This document shows positions 50,445-59,506 of a stretch of DNA of 64,000 nt, one piece after another (within the stretch, counting starts at the first letter, position 1; each line of letters begins with the position of its first letter). The notes under the pieces are model-generated. The model worked only from the letters and a program-made list of their open reading frames with translations. It did not search any database and had not been told where the DNA came from. A program made the position numbers and the translations under genes. The stretch is taken from positions 62,001 through 126,000 of the forward strand of contig CAZIKQ010000001.1 in assembly GCA_964540025.1 (NCBI GenBank), read 5' to 3'. This stretch comes from RGIG250 sp964540025 (GTDB lineage: Bacteria; Bacillota; Negativicutes; Selenomonadales; Selenomonadaceae).

Positions 50445-50479
50445 AAAAAAGCGACTGGGAAATCTCCCAGTCGCTTTTT
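50445..50479. terminator. Bidirectional terminator between nrdG and the autotransporter gene
   Basis: AAAAAAGCGACTGGGA and TCCCAGTCGCTTTTT pair over 15 bp around AATC. It can end both converging transcripts. Confidence 0.9.
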
Positions 50480-50539
50480 GCTTACTTCAAATTAAATTCA
50501 CACTGAGCTTGCAAATTCACATTGACCTTGCGTTTATTC

Positions 50540-53500
50540 TCAGAACGCGTAGCTTACCGTTGCGCCGCCCATTACGCCCTTGCGCTGTCCGGCATGAGCC
50601 GTAAGGTTAAGATCGAGACCCCAGGGGCTCTTTTCGTCCGGCTGCAATTTCATGCCCAGCTCAAACAGCACGCTGCTGCCGCCGAGATCTGCCTTGCGAA
50701 TAGCAAAACCATCGGCAAAGCCCCCTGCTTCCCCGCCAAATTCATACTCGTAGGCGAAACCGCCGTAGCTGGTCCAGCCTGCCCGCTTCCAGAAATTGTA
50801 GCGCGCGCCCAGCCGGAGCAACGACGTTTTCACATCGTCCAGATCGTAGTGGCCCGCCGCATCGAAGCTGACGCCGTCCAGATGATTGTAGAAATACTTG
50901 CCGTAGACGTCGAGGCTCCGATCGTTGTTAAACTTCAGAACCTTGCCCACGCCCAGATGGAAGCCCCAGTAGTTGGAGTCTTCGTTGTAGCCGTACGTCC
51001 GGCTGCCGGCCCGCAGGATATTCCGCGCGTCGTTGGTCATGCGTCCGGCCCGGAAGCTGCCCTCGTAGTAGAAGCCCTTGGCGGTTTCGTTCTTAGCCAG
51101 CAAGCCGCCGCCATTGTATCTGGCCTGACCGTCGCCCTGGCCCGCCGAGTCGTCGGTGGAATAGTTGCCGTTGCCGTATTCGTAGAACACGCCGTAGGTG
51201 AGAGCACCGCCGTCCTTGCGCTTGTCATGACGGCCAAAGCCCACCATGCCGTTCCAGGTATTGGTGGTGACGGAGGAACCGGTATCGTATTCCGCCTTGC
51301 CGCCGCCTACGTAGGCAAAAGCTCTCCATTCCTGCGGGTTTTCCCCGGTGAAGCCGTCCGCTTCCAGGCCGGTGGTGGCCCGCTCGATCAGGGTGTTACC
51401 GGCAGCCAGGGCCGCAACCCCGGCCTGGGCGTTCAGGAGGGCATGGGTGGTCTGATCCTGCACTTTACGCGTACCGGCTTTGAACCCGATCTTATTGCCC
51501 TGTTTCCCCACATCCTGCTGGAGGGTGGTGCCCATTGTCACGGTGCCGTCAGTGACTGTCGCCACATCTAGGTTGTCAGTCGCTTCCAAAAGCGTAAAGT
51601 CTTCACCGACGACCCGGTCGAGAGCCACCTTGGAAAGATTGATACTATTTGCCTTCACATTTTTTGCGGTAATGGCCGCGCCGCTCTCTCCGGCGGTGAC
51701 CGCCTCGCCGCCAAAGGCCCCCAGATACACATTTTCGCCTGCGATGGTATCAACGGTCATGGCTTTCGTCAATGCGGCAGTGGTATTCTGATCAGCGTAG
51801 CCCAGATAGACATTGTTGCCGGTTCCCGAAGTATTAACATATCGATCGGTTTCGCTGGCATTTTTAGCAAACGCGGCGGTAATGGTGGCGCCAGTATTTG
51901 TAAATTCAGGCGCCCCGGAAATAAACACCTGATTACCTCTTAACAGGGAAGTATCGGCGCCTTCAATTCTGCCGCCGTAAACGCCTTGCCCAAATGTACC
52001 GCCTTTAAGCGTCACCGTGTTTTCATTGGCTCCGCTCCAGCCGTTACCTCCCATGACATGATGGGTAACGGTGCCGCCGGAAATTTCTACCGTATTGTTA
52101 TCAGCCGCATTGCCGCTGTCCCGAGCGTTATTGAGGGCATATCCTCCGTAAACATTATTTCCGGCTGTGCCGCCGCTCATGATGACATGGTTTCCTGTAG
52201 CGTTGCCGCCAATGGAATAACCGCCCTGCACATTGCCATCTACCGTGCCGCCGGTCATGGTCAGCGTGTTATTTACCGCCGCGCCAGTGCCGCCCAGAAC
52301 GCTGGCAACACCGGCGGCCGCATAGCCCGCAATGGTCGCATTATCCTGAATAAATAAATTGTTGCCCTCCGCAGTGCCCTTCAAAGCGACACCGGCCGCC
52401 GCGCCCTTCATTGCGCCTGAATCCGTAAGAGAAGCGTTACCCTTCAGCGTCAATTTATTTCCATTCGCTTCACCGGTTCCTTCCACATAGCCGCCAACTG
52501 CCGAGGCCGCTGATCCTTCGACCGTAAGCTCGTTATTATCGGCGCTTCCTGCCCCCGAATAACCGCCGACGACATTCTGGTCAATTGCCGCGCCGGCCCT
52601 CACATTCACGGTATTGGAATTGGCGTTGCCGTTTTCGCTGGATCCGCCCCGCACATCGCCTCCTGCTATGTCTGCTTTAATGTAAACATGATTGTCGTCA
52701 GCATTGCCGCTTCCTCCGGCATTACCGCCCACGACAACGCCTTGCACTTTCCCGTTGATTGTAACTGTGTTGTGCAGCGCATCGCCGTTCTGGTTTCGGC
52801 CCCCGTCCACGTTGGCCGTAAGCGTGTGATCGCCGGAAATCGTAACCACATTATTATTCGCGGCCTTACCGGAACCGCCGGCAGTCAGACCGCCGATAAC
52901 ATCTTCAAATGATCCGTCTGCCGCAAGGGTAACTTCCACCTCATTATGGACAGCATTACCGGCAGCAGCGTAACCGCCTATAACTTTCTTTGTATCTGTT
53001 TGGAACGTGCCGCCGGTAATCGCAACCTTATTATGCGCGTCTGCGTCGCCCACGTCGCCGGTTGTGGAAAAGCCGCCGTAGATACTTCCGGTAATATCGC
53101 CGCCGGAAATATCTACAGTATTGCCTTTTGCCCCGGCTGCACCGTTACCGCCGATAATGGCGTTTTTCTCGCCGCCTGCTGCCGCTGCGCCATCAATTGT
53201 GCCGCCGGTAACCGTGACCGTATTCCCATCGGCTCTGCCCTTCCCTGCTGCGCGGCCTCCATCGACCTGGCCGGCAACTGTACCGCCGGAAACCTTTACG
53301 CTGTTATTGATCGCATTGCCTTCATCATTAGCAGCGACATTGTCGGCAGAACCGCCCATGACGTCGCCGGTCACATCGGCCCCGGTTTTAATAAACACCT
53401 TGTTGGAACCAACGCTTCCATGCATGGATTCCCCGCCGATAATACCATTTTTATTACTATTTCCTTTAAGGGCTCCGCCGCTTACATGGACTTCGTTGCT

Positions 53501-54067
53501 GTCGGCAGCACCAAAAATGCTGCGGCCGCCTACTACCAAACCGGATATATTGCCGCCGCCTTCAATATGCACCTCGTTTTTGGTCGCGTCTCCGCTGGCA
53601 TTGGAAGATGAACCATCTTTCGCATAGCCACCGATAATTCCCGCCGAGTTATTATTGGAGTTTATATTGCCCGTGGCACCCTCTGCTATCGTGACGATAT
53701 TTCCTGTCGCATTACCTACTTTTGTTGCGTCTGTGGTTTCACTGCGGCCCCCTTCGATCCAGTCGGTGGTCGTGCCGTTGCCGGAAACGGTTACTTTATT
53801 GCCGGTGGCGTCAGCGTTCTCCGCAGAGCCGCCGTAGGCTTTATCATCGGTATCGCCAGTATCAATCTCTAATTCAAGATTCTCGGCAGCACCGGAAACA
53901 GTCTGATTTGAAGTTTCGTGTTTGCTACCGCTAGCTTCTGTGCCGTATGCGTTAGCCGCATACACATTCTGGCTAAAGGGCAGTGTTGTCGCCATCATGC
54001 AGGCGAGGGCGACCATGATTTTTTTGGCAGTCTTTTTTGAGACCTTATCTTTTTTTAACCCCTTCAC
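50540..54067 (-). CDS. Type V (classical) autotransporter with a Gly/Asn-rich repeat passenger
   Basis: A 1175-residue outer-membrane protein. A long basic signal region (KKIMVALACMMATTLPFSQN, cleavage near YAANA) is followed by a passenger, about residues 75-780, made of 20 or more short repeats. These alternate VxGG(Y/R/S), an A/G/D-rich turn, and N-x-V-x-(I/V)-SGGT, which predicts a right-handed beta-helix. A linker leads to the beta-barrel (from about 900, EWRAFAYVGGGKAEYD). The protein ends GGATVSYAF, with the terminal Phe used by the BAM machinery. A role in adhesion or surface display is likely. A promoter candidate is at 54641-54669. Confidence 0.93.
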   Translation of the reverse strand: MKGLKKDKVSKKTAKKIMVALACMMATTLPFSQNVYAANAYGTEASGSKHETSNQTVSGAAENLELEIDTGDTDDKAYGGSAENADATGNKVTVSGNGTTTDWIEGGRSETTDATKVGNATGNIVTIAEGATGNINSNNNSAGIIGGYAKDGSSSNASGDATKNEVHIEGGGNISGLVVGGRSIFGAADSNEVHVSGGALKGNSNKNGIIGGESMHGSVGSNKVFIKTGADVTGDVMGGSADNVAANDEGNAINNSVKVSGGTVAGQVDGGRAAGKGRADGNTVTVTGGTIDGAAAAGGEKNAIIGGNGAAGAKGNTVDISGGDITGSIYGGFSTTGDVGDADAHNKVAITGGTFQTDTKKVIGGYAAAGNAVHNEVEVTLAADGSFEDVIGGLTAGGSGKAANNNVVTISGDHTLTANVDGGRNQNGDALHNTVTINGKVQGVVVGGNAGGSGNADDNHVYIKADIAGGDVRGGSSENGNANSNTVNVRAGAAIDQNVVGGYSGAGSADNNELTVEGSAASAVGGYVEGTGEANGNKLTLKGNASLTDSGAMKGAAAGVALKGTAEGNNLFIQDNATIAGYAAAGVASVLGGTGAAVNNTLTMTGGTVDGNVQGGYSIGGNATGNHVIMSGGTAGNNVYGGYALNNARDSGNAADNNTVEISGGTVTHHVMGGNGWSGANENTVTLKGGTFGQGVYGGRIEGADTSLLRGNQVFISGAPEFTNTGATITAAFAKNASETDRYVNTSGTGNNVYLGYADQNTTAALTKAMTVDTIAGENVYLGAFGGEAVTAGESGAAITAKNVKANSINLSKVALDRVVGEDFTLLEATDNLDVATVTDGTVTMGTTLQQDVGKQGNKIGFKAGTRKVQDQTTHALLNAQAGVAALAAGNTLIERATTGLEADGFTGENPQEWRAFAYVGGGKAEYDTGSSVTTNTWNGMVGFGRHDKRKDGGALTYGVFYEYGNGNYSTDDSAGQGDGQARYNGGGLLAKNETAKGFYYEGSFRAGRMTNDARNILRAGSRTYGYNEDSNYWGFHLGVGKVLKFNNDRSLDVYGKYFYNHLDGVSFDAAGHYDLDDVKTSLLRLGARYNFWKRAGWTSYGGFAYEYEFGGEAGGFADGFAIRKADLGGSSVLFELGMKLQPDEKSPWGLDLNLTAHAGQRKGVMGGATVSYAF

Positions 54068-54640
54068 AGGTCATCTTCTCCTTTTCTTCATAGATCGCCG
54101 CGCTGACTATTCCCCAGCCGCGCGGCATATCATGCCTTTCTCCAAACCGGCCCGTCCGTCCCTCCGGCCAAAAAGCCGCAGAAAAAAACGCCGCGCCGGC
54201 GCGCGACCTCGTACCTGCTCCGCAGCGGCCAAACAAGCCGTGAACGGACAGGCTGAGAACATGGATTTTCCGGCGAGGCTGAGCCGGAAACTACGTAATC
54301 TATGAATACCAAGGAGAATGTAAACGACCTGTATATTTACCCCGCCAACTTTCAAAAACAGTCCCGGCTGTCTTTCTCCCGCCGGCGCGTAACGGGCGTG
54401 TCACTGGCAGACAACGGCATACGGCATACTGCTTCCAATGCCTTTTCCCTTAAGAGGCGGCGCCGAAGAACGGGCACGTCTTCAGACGATCCGAAGTTCC
54501 GGCGTGATATCACCTTCCAGCCGGTTCCGCCGGCTGTTTTTCTTAACGGAAATCCCGTTGCTTACCCCTTTGCAAAAAATTGCATTTTCGGTTGTTTTAC
54601 ATTTTCTTTAGTACTAAAGTCACCCCCCCGCAGTACTTTT

Positions 54641-54669
54641 AGCCTACACTAAACACTCGTTTTTGTCAA
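54641..54669 (-). promoter_or_regulatory. Candidate promoter of the autotransporter gene
   Basis: TTGACA (54669-54664), 17 bp and TAGGCT (54646-54641) on the minus strand. The -35 is perfect and the -10 is weak. The palindrome CTTTAGTACTAAAG lies about 20 bp further downstream. Confidence 0.55.
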
Positions 54670-54786
54670 GGGTTTCGCCGTTGTATTTTTTGTTTTTTCC
54701 CGGGGATTTCTCTTGATTTTTCGTGATATCACCTGCTCAGTTTCGCTACACTTTTTTCGTGGGAGCGGCTGATTCTCTGCCCAATT

Positions 54787-55039
54787 GCCTCCCCTGTAGG
54801 GGAGGTGGCTCCAAAGTGCGACTCCCTAAGCTCTGCCATCGTCTTGCCTGCGAGTTCCTAAGCTCTGCCATCGCTACGCTCGGCAATCGCTAAGGTCGCA
54901 TGCATGACACTCACTAAATTCGTCCATCGTTTCACTCGGACTTATTAAGTGAGTTAGTCTAGCCGGAGGGGTGATATAGTAGAACGATTTGTCATGTCAC
55001 CCCTCAGTCAGCTTCGCTGACAGCTCCCCTACAGGGGAA
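54787..55039. repeat. Dispersed palindromic repeat interrupted by about 150 bp
   Basis: The left half (GCCTCCCCTGTAGGGGAGGT) is separated from its own AGCCGGAGGGGTGA continuation by foreign sequence, about 54812-54960. The right half then follows to CTCCCCTACAGGGGA. The insert contains a 17-bp direct repeat, CCTAAGCTCTGCCATCG, at about 54824 and 54867, and is not found elsewhere in the window. Confidence 0.75.
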
Positions 55040-55077
55040 GACTGGTTTGTGGTGACGTCTTCTCTGCCTCTTCTTCC

Positions 55078-56838
55078 TCACAACAAGCACACCCGGTTTT
55101 TCCCGGCGTTCTTGGCAATGTACAACGCCTTATCTACTCGGGAAATTATACTGGTGGAGGTGTCGCCATTCTTAAATTCGGTAACGCCCAGGCTGATAGT
55201 ATTGCGTTTGCCGTCCGGGAGCTTTGTCTGTTCAAAGGCGGCCCGTATCTTCTCGGCTGCCTCCTGGCCCAGTTCCCGGTCGGCCTGGGGAAGCAGCAGC
55301 ATAAATTCTTCTCCGCCCCAGCGGCCGCAGGAAGCGCCGCCACACAGACCCACAGCCTCCCGAAGGATATCGCTGAGCTTCAGCAGCACGGCGTCCCCGG
55401 TATTGTGCCCGTATGTATCATTGATGGCTTTGAAGTTGTCGATATCGGCCATGACGAGAGAGAAGGAATTGCTGCCATGACAGCTCGTGCAATGATCAAA
55501 AGCGGCGTCTATGCGGCGCTGAATTTCCTTTCGGTTGTATAGCTGGGTCAGGCCATCGGTGATAGCCATGTGGCGAAGCTGCTTGATAGATTCCTCAAGC
55601 TCCTGGGAGGCGACCCGGATGAAGTGGCTCAGGCGCAGGCTGTAGTTGCGGCGGTCGATGAAAGCTTCTGCATCCGGCTTTGCTTCAACCGGCTCGCCTG
55701 CCGGCCCTTCCCGGAAGGCGGCAATGACCATCAGCTCGTTATAATTCAGCAATGTACGGCCCGTGCGGATGATTTCACCGTGGCTGTACAAACCGGTGGT
55801 GGGGGCAATGGCATTGAAGGGAGAGGATTCATAGCTGAGCATTTTGTCCCCTAAAAAGGCTCGGCGGGCGCCGCAGGAAAAGATGTCAATATATTGGGGA
55901 GTGAAGGGAGCAATGTCCAGAGCAGCATCATAGGCTTCATTCAGGAGTGTGGCTGGGTCGCCGTAGGACAGGCGGATGCCGGTGCCCTCGGGAATATCAG
56001 CCTTGATATTCAAGGAGGAATCGCTGTTTACATCGAAGGAGCAGAGCATGACCGTCTGTCCCCGGCGCTGCAGATAGAGAGGAAATTCAATGACATTGGT
56101 GAACAGGTTTTCATCCGGCTCAATATCCAGATATTTGCGGTAGATGTTAAAGGCCGGCTCATGGTCAAGTTCGTACAGAATTCCGTCATGGCACTTTGTA
56201 ACGATAAATTCACGCCCCATGGGAATCCAGCCGTACACCTTGGCGGTGGTGGTATAAAGATTGGGGCCGCCTCTCGCTACGGCCAGCAGAGTGTTGCCAA
56301 AGGGGCTGTGGCCCTTTGAGAAAGAAAGGGACTCGATCTTTGCAATGTCATGGGTGCAGGAAACGCCGCCGAAAATAGAAATGGCCGGATCCAAAACCTC
56401 CAGCGCCCGGCAGAATTCACTCAGGTTGGTGCGTTGCAGGGTGCTGGGTATGATCTCCAGGGAGCCCAGCCAGGGGTTGGCGTGACAGTAGGCAACGAGG
56501 CGGGCCGCAATGCCGAGAGAATCCCCCTCAAAATCATCGAACTGAAGGATTTCTGCCCTTGAGTCGGGGTCTTCATAGATTGTAAAGCTCAGCATAGGCT
56601 TCTGGTGGAATTTACCGTTGTCGATAATGCCGTTACAGGTACAGCCGTAATACTGAACCTCGGGCAGAGTTTCATCCAGCAGCCGGCTGATATGCTGTAA
56701 GAAAGCGGAGTCAGCCTGGACTGATAATATTTTGCAGATACAGGTATTGCGGCCGCATTCTTCCCAAAGGGCCTTTACCTTTTCCAGCTGTTGCAAAAGG
56801 GAAGCGTCATTTTCATATGTTACTGAAGTCTGCTTCAT
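55078..56838 (-). CDS. FIST-domain sensor with GGDEF diguanylate cyclase domain
   Basis: A 586-residue soluble signalling protein. Residues about 30-230 form a FIST N domain (YYGCTCNGII, ISIFGGVSCTHDI, KVYGWIPMGREFIVTKCHDG), and about 235-385 a FIST C domain (IDIFSCGARRAFLGD, TGLYSHGEI). A short helix leads to the GGDEF domain (MAITDGLTQLYNRKEIQRRI, ADIDNFKAINDTYGHNTGD, CGRWGGEEF). The GGEEF active site is intact, so c-di-GMP synthesis is expected. The product-inhibition RxxD site is not visible upstream of GGEEF. FIST domains are thought to sense small molecules such as amino acids. Confidence 0.92.
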   Translation of the reverse strand: MKQTSVTYENDASLLQQLEKVKALWEECGRNTCICKILSVQADSAFLQHISRLLDETLPEVQYYGCTCNGIIDNGKFHQKPMLSFTIYEDPDSRAEILQFDDFEGDSLGIAARLVAYCHANPWLGSLEIIPSTLQRTNLSEFCRALEVLDPAISIFGGVSCTHDIAKIESLSFSKGHSPFGNTLLAVARGGPNLYTTTAKVYGWIPMGREFIVTKCHDGILYELDHEPAFNIYRKYLDIEPDENLFTNVIEFPLYLQRRGQTVMLCSFDVNSDSSLNIKADIPEGTGIRLSYGDPATLLNEAYDAALDIAPFTPQYIDIFSCGARRAFLGDKMLSYESSPFNAIAPTTGLYSHGEIIRTGRTLLNYNELMVIAAFREGPAGEPVEAKPDAEAFIDRRNYSLRLSHFIRVASQELEESIKQLRHMAITDGLTQLYNRKEIQRRIDAAFDHCTSCHGSNSFSLVMADIDNFKAINDTYGHNTGDAVLLKLSDILREAVGLCGGASCGRWGGEEFMLLLPQADRELGQEAAEKIRAAFEQTKLPDGKRNTISLGVTEFKNGDTSTSIISRVDKALYIAKNAGKNRVCLL

Positions 56839-57030
56839 GATAGTATATCCCTTTCATGTCTGATACTATAGTCCCTATTATAATATTTCAACTAAAGAAT
56901 TAAAAGGGGTGTCTATTGGTTGTAGCTGTCAAATTTTTCTCCGGAAAAAATTAAGCCAGCAGGGACGATAATCCCGGCTGGCTTTGGGTGAACTGACATA
57001 ATACGTGGTCAAGATATCAAATTGAATAGA

Positions 57031-57106
57031 TGGTGGAGATGAAGGGGTTTGAACCCTCGACCCCCAGATTGCGAACCTGGTGCTCTCCCAGCTGAGCTAC
57101 ATCCCC
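57031..57106 (-). tRNA. tRNA-Ala (anticodon CGC)
   Basis: On the minus strand the acceptor stem is GGGGATG/CATCTCC (one G-U), with D arm GCTCAGCTGGGAGAGC. The anticodon loop TTCGCAA gives CGC, which reads codon GCG. The T arm is GAGGGTTCAAACCCCTT and CCA is encoded. Confidence 0.95.
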
Positions 57107-57184
57107 ATCTTCGTCAGACTATCGCCGACAGGAGAGATTATATACCTTTTTGCGGGGCAATGCAAGATGAAATTGACAGGGAAG

Positions 57185-57793
57185 TCATTTCATAATATTT
57201 CGGTAGGCGGTTTCCAGTCCTGACATGGGCCCCCGGTAGGTTCCGATGTACACTGAGACTCCCAGATCGATGGCCTGTTTGCCCTGCTCGATGGTTTCAA
57301 AGCCCTGATCCATGAGATTCTTCCAGCCTTTGGCCAGGAATGATTTCTGGTCGGCGACGGGCTTTTTCAGGAAGGCCTGAGTCATCCGCATTTCGTAGTA
57401 GTTCTTCAGCATCTCCAGCAGCTCCGGGGTCAGCTTTTCTCTGGGGCGCATGGCTCTGGCTTCGGCCAGGATGGCGGCGTAGACCCGTTCGGCTGTCTTG
57501 AGGGCCGGTTTCAGTTTTGCCGCCCGCAGTTCCTTTTCGTCGATGTTGTTTTCCATGTAGTGGAGAATTTCAAAGAGGTAGTCGTCGTCCTCGTCGTTCT
57601 TCACGGCCATGGCAATATCCTCCGCTACCTTCCGCATGGCTTCGGCAATCTTCGGGGGCATCTCGGGATATTTTTCCGGCAGCCTGGCCAGCTTGCGGCC
57701 CGCTCTGGTCAGGTTGGCAGCGTCAAAGGAAAGGCGGCTGTTGGCCGCCGGTTCAATAGATTTTGATCCTGTGGGCTTTTCGTTTTCCGGCAC
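57185..57793 (-). CDS. Helical protein of unknown function
   Basis: A 202-residue, charged, mostly alpha-helical protein without signal peptide or membrane segment. It contains PEKYPEMPPKIAEAMRKVAE, a strongly acidic KNDEDDDYLFEILHYMENNI and a C-terminal QGFETIEQGKQAIDLGVSVY. I recognise no domain. GTG 57793 is the start, with GAGGAATACCC upstream, and a promoter with TATAAT is at 57848-57877, so it is probably a real single-gene unit. It stands between tRNA-Ala and the ABC transporter genes. Confidence 0.7.
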   Translation of the reverse strand: MPENEKPTGSKSIEPAANSRLSFDAANLTRAGRKLARLPEKYPEMPPKIAEAMRKVAEDIAMAVKNDEDDDYLFEILHYMENNIDEKELRAAKLKPALKTAERVYAAILAEARAMRPREKLTPELLEMLKNYYEMRMTQAFLKKPVADQKSFLAKGWKNLMDQGFETIEQGKQAIDLGVSVYIGTYRGPMSGLETAYRNIMK

Positions 57794-57847
57794 GGGTATT
57801 CCTCATTTCCTGTTTTGTTTTTGTCTGGCCAAAAGGTTTCCGAAGAC

Positions 57848-57877
57848 ATTATAATGCAGTTTTTTTAGAAATTGCAA
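57848..57877 (-). promoter_or_regulatory. Promoter of the unknown helical protein gene
   Basis: TTGCAA (57877-57872), 18 bp and TATAAT (57853-57848) on the minus strand. The -35 and -10 flanks are nearly identical to those of the rfbA promoter at 41072-41101. Confidence 0.75.
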
Positions 57878-57934
57878 GGCATTTTCCTGAATGATGGCAT
57901 TATCAACAAAAATCAAAAGCTGCCCCTGAACAGC

Positions 57935-57963
57935 TTGCAAAAACAGCCGCCGGTTGTTATAAT
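57935..57963 (+). promoter_or_regulatory. Promoter of the amino-acid ABC transporter operon
   Basis: TTGCAA (57935-57940), 17 bp and TATAAT (57958-57963). The leader after it contains a GCCCGGG/CCCGGGC hairpin around 57984-58005 with no strong T-run, possibly regulatory. Confidence 0.8.
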
Positions 57964-58048
57964 GTGAAAAAGTGGCAGAGTCGCCCGGGAGTTTTAGCCC
58001 CCGGGCTGTCTTTGTAGTTAGTGAACGTATAGGAAAGAGGTTGGTATC

Positions 58049-58837
58049 ATGAAACTGAAGAGGATTCTTTGTGCCCTGACGGCGGCTTTTATGGCGATGT
58101 CACTTTTGGCCGGCTGCGGTGGGGAAAAGAAGGAGGCTGACAGCAAGGCAAAGAATGAAATGAAAATTCTCCGGGCAGCCGCCTCCGTTGATTTTGCTCC
58201 CTTTGAATTTCAGGATGAGACAAAGAAGGAATACCAGGGTTTTGATATGGATCTTATCCGGGCTGTCGGCAAGGAGATGGGCGTAAAGGTTGAGATTTCC
58301 AACATTACCTTCGATGGCCTTATTCCAGCGCTGGAGGCTGGCAATATTGACGTAATCATCTCCGGTATGACTATCAATGACACCCGCAAGAAGAAGGTTC
58401 TCTTTTCCGATCCCTATTATGAGTCCGGTTTGACTATGGTAGTCACTGCCGGAAACGATGCCATCAAGACATTTAAGGATCTTGAAGGCAAAAAGATTGC
58501 CGTTCAGATCGGTACTACCAGCGCCAGCGAGTGCCGCAAGATCAAGGATGCACAGGTCATCGAGCTGGATACTCCCTCCATTTGCTTCATGGAGCTTAAG
58601 GCCGGCAATGTGGATGCCGTTGTCAACGACCGTCCGGTAAATGACTATTTCATCAGCCAGGGCTTTGATGGGGTGAAAGCATTGCCGGAGCGCCTGACCG
58701 CTGAGGATTACGGCATTGCCATCAACAAGAATAATCCTGAGCTCCAGAAAAAAATCAATGCCGCTCTGAAAAAATTGAAGGATAACGGCGAGTATAAGAA
58801 GATTTTTGATAAATGGTTTGCCGCTAAAAAGGGTTAA
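58049..58837 (+). CDS. Polar amino-acid ABC transporter substrate-binding lipoprotein
   Basis: A 262-residue binding protein with a lipoprotein signal (AMSLLAGCGG). The family-3 solute-binding fold shows ASVDFAPFEFQDE, QGFDMDLIRAVGKEMGVKVE, LEAGNIDVIISGMTINDTRK, FSDPYYESGLTMVV, GKKIAVQIGTTSASE and a C-terminal DYGIAINKNNPELQKKINAA. The likely ligand is glutamine, arginine or another polar amino acid, and cannot be fixed from sequence. AAGAGGTTGGTATC precedes the ATG. The permease gene begins 3 nt after its stop. Confidence 0.93.
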   Translation: MKLKRILCALTAAFMAMSLLAGCGGEKKEADSKAKNEMKILRAAASVDFAPFEFQDETKKEYQGFDMDLIRAVGKEMGVKVEISNITFDGLIPALEAGNIDVIISGMTINDTRKKKVLFSDPYYESGLTMVVTAGNDAIKTFKDLEGKKIAVQIGTTSASECRKIKDAQVIELDTPSICFMELKAGNVDAVVNDRPVNDYFISQGFDGVKALPERLTAEDYGIAINKNNPELQKKINAALKKLKDNGEYKKIFDKWFAAKKG

Positions 58838-58840
58838 TAA

Positions 58841-59506
58841 ATGAATTTTGATTATGATCTGGTAACGAGGGCCTTGCCTCTGCTGATAACCGGAGCCGGT
58901 ATAACCGTAGAGATCACGGTCTTATCGGTGGCCCTTGGTATTTTTATCGGCCTTATTGCCGGAGTTGCCAGAGTCAGCCGATTTAAGCCTCTGCAATTGG
59001 TAACGGCGTGCTATGTAAATTTCTTTCGCGGCACGCCGCTTCTGGTTCAAATTTTTATCATCTATTTCCTGCTTCCCCTCATTACCGGCCATCGGATGGA
59101 GCCGATGGTGGTGGCGGTGACTGCCTGCGGTATCAACAGCGGGGCGTATATTGCGGAGATTTTCCGGGCCGGTATCCAGGCCATCGATGAGGGGCAGATG
59201 GAGGCAGGAAGGTCTTTGGGCTTCAGCTGGCTGGAGACTATGCGCTACATCATTGTTCCGCAGGCCTTCAAACGGGTTTTGCCGCCCTTGGGCAACGAGT
59301 TTATCGCTTTGCTGAAGGATTCTTCGCTGGTGTCGGTGATCGGATTTGAGGAGCTTACCCGCCGGGGTCAGCTAATCATTGCCCGGACTTATGCCTCCTT
59401 TGAAATCTGGACCTGCGTGGCGCTGATTTATTTGGCGATGACCATGTTGATTTCCCAGCTGGTGGCTTATCTGGAGAGGAGGTACGCTCTCAATGATACG
59501 CATTGA
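58841..59506 (+). CDS. Polar amino-acid ABC transporter permease
   Basis: A 221-residue inner-membrane permease of the His/Gln/Glu/Arg family with about five helices. Family features are LITGAGITVEITVLSVALGI, VNFFRGTPLLVQIFIIYFLL and the EAA loop EAGRSLGFSWLETMRYIIVP, which contacts the ATPase. LPPLGNEFIALLKDSSLVSV follows. Its end overlaps the ATPase gene by 14 nt. Confidence 0.95.
   Translation: MNFDYDLVTRALPLLITGAGITVEITVLSVALGIFIGLIAGVARVSRFKPLQLVTACYVNFFRGTPLLVQIFIIYFLLPLITGHRMEPMVVAVTACGINSGAYIAEIFRAGIQAIDEGQMEAGRSLGFSWLETMRYIIVPQAFKRVLPPLGNEFIALLKDSSLVSVIGFEELTRRGQLIIARTYASFEIWTCVALIYLAMTMLISQLVAYLERRYALNDTH

Larger units (their letters stand above)
54068..55077. other. Long non-coding interval: autotransporter leader and an interrupted repeat
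   Basis: About 575 bp separate the autotransporter start from its likely promoter. This leader has no convincing gene in either direction, although short frames exist. Beyond the promoter lie AT-rich DNA and the interrupted repeat copy at 54787-55039, up to the end of the FIST-GGDEF gene. The leader is unusually long for this genome, where most 5' regions are under 100 nt. Confidence 0.6.

Noticed and set aside
54107..54652. Several short open frames in the autotransporter leader
   Set aside because: None has a convincing ribosome site, recognisable sequence or sensible composition. Long stretches are basic and low in hydrophobic residues, as expected of random frames.
7360..55039. CRISPR array
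   Set aside because: The repeated units are palindromic, few, scattered over 55 kb and not regularly spaced with unique spacers. No cas genes are present.
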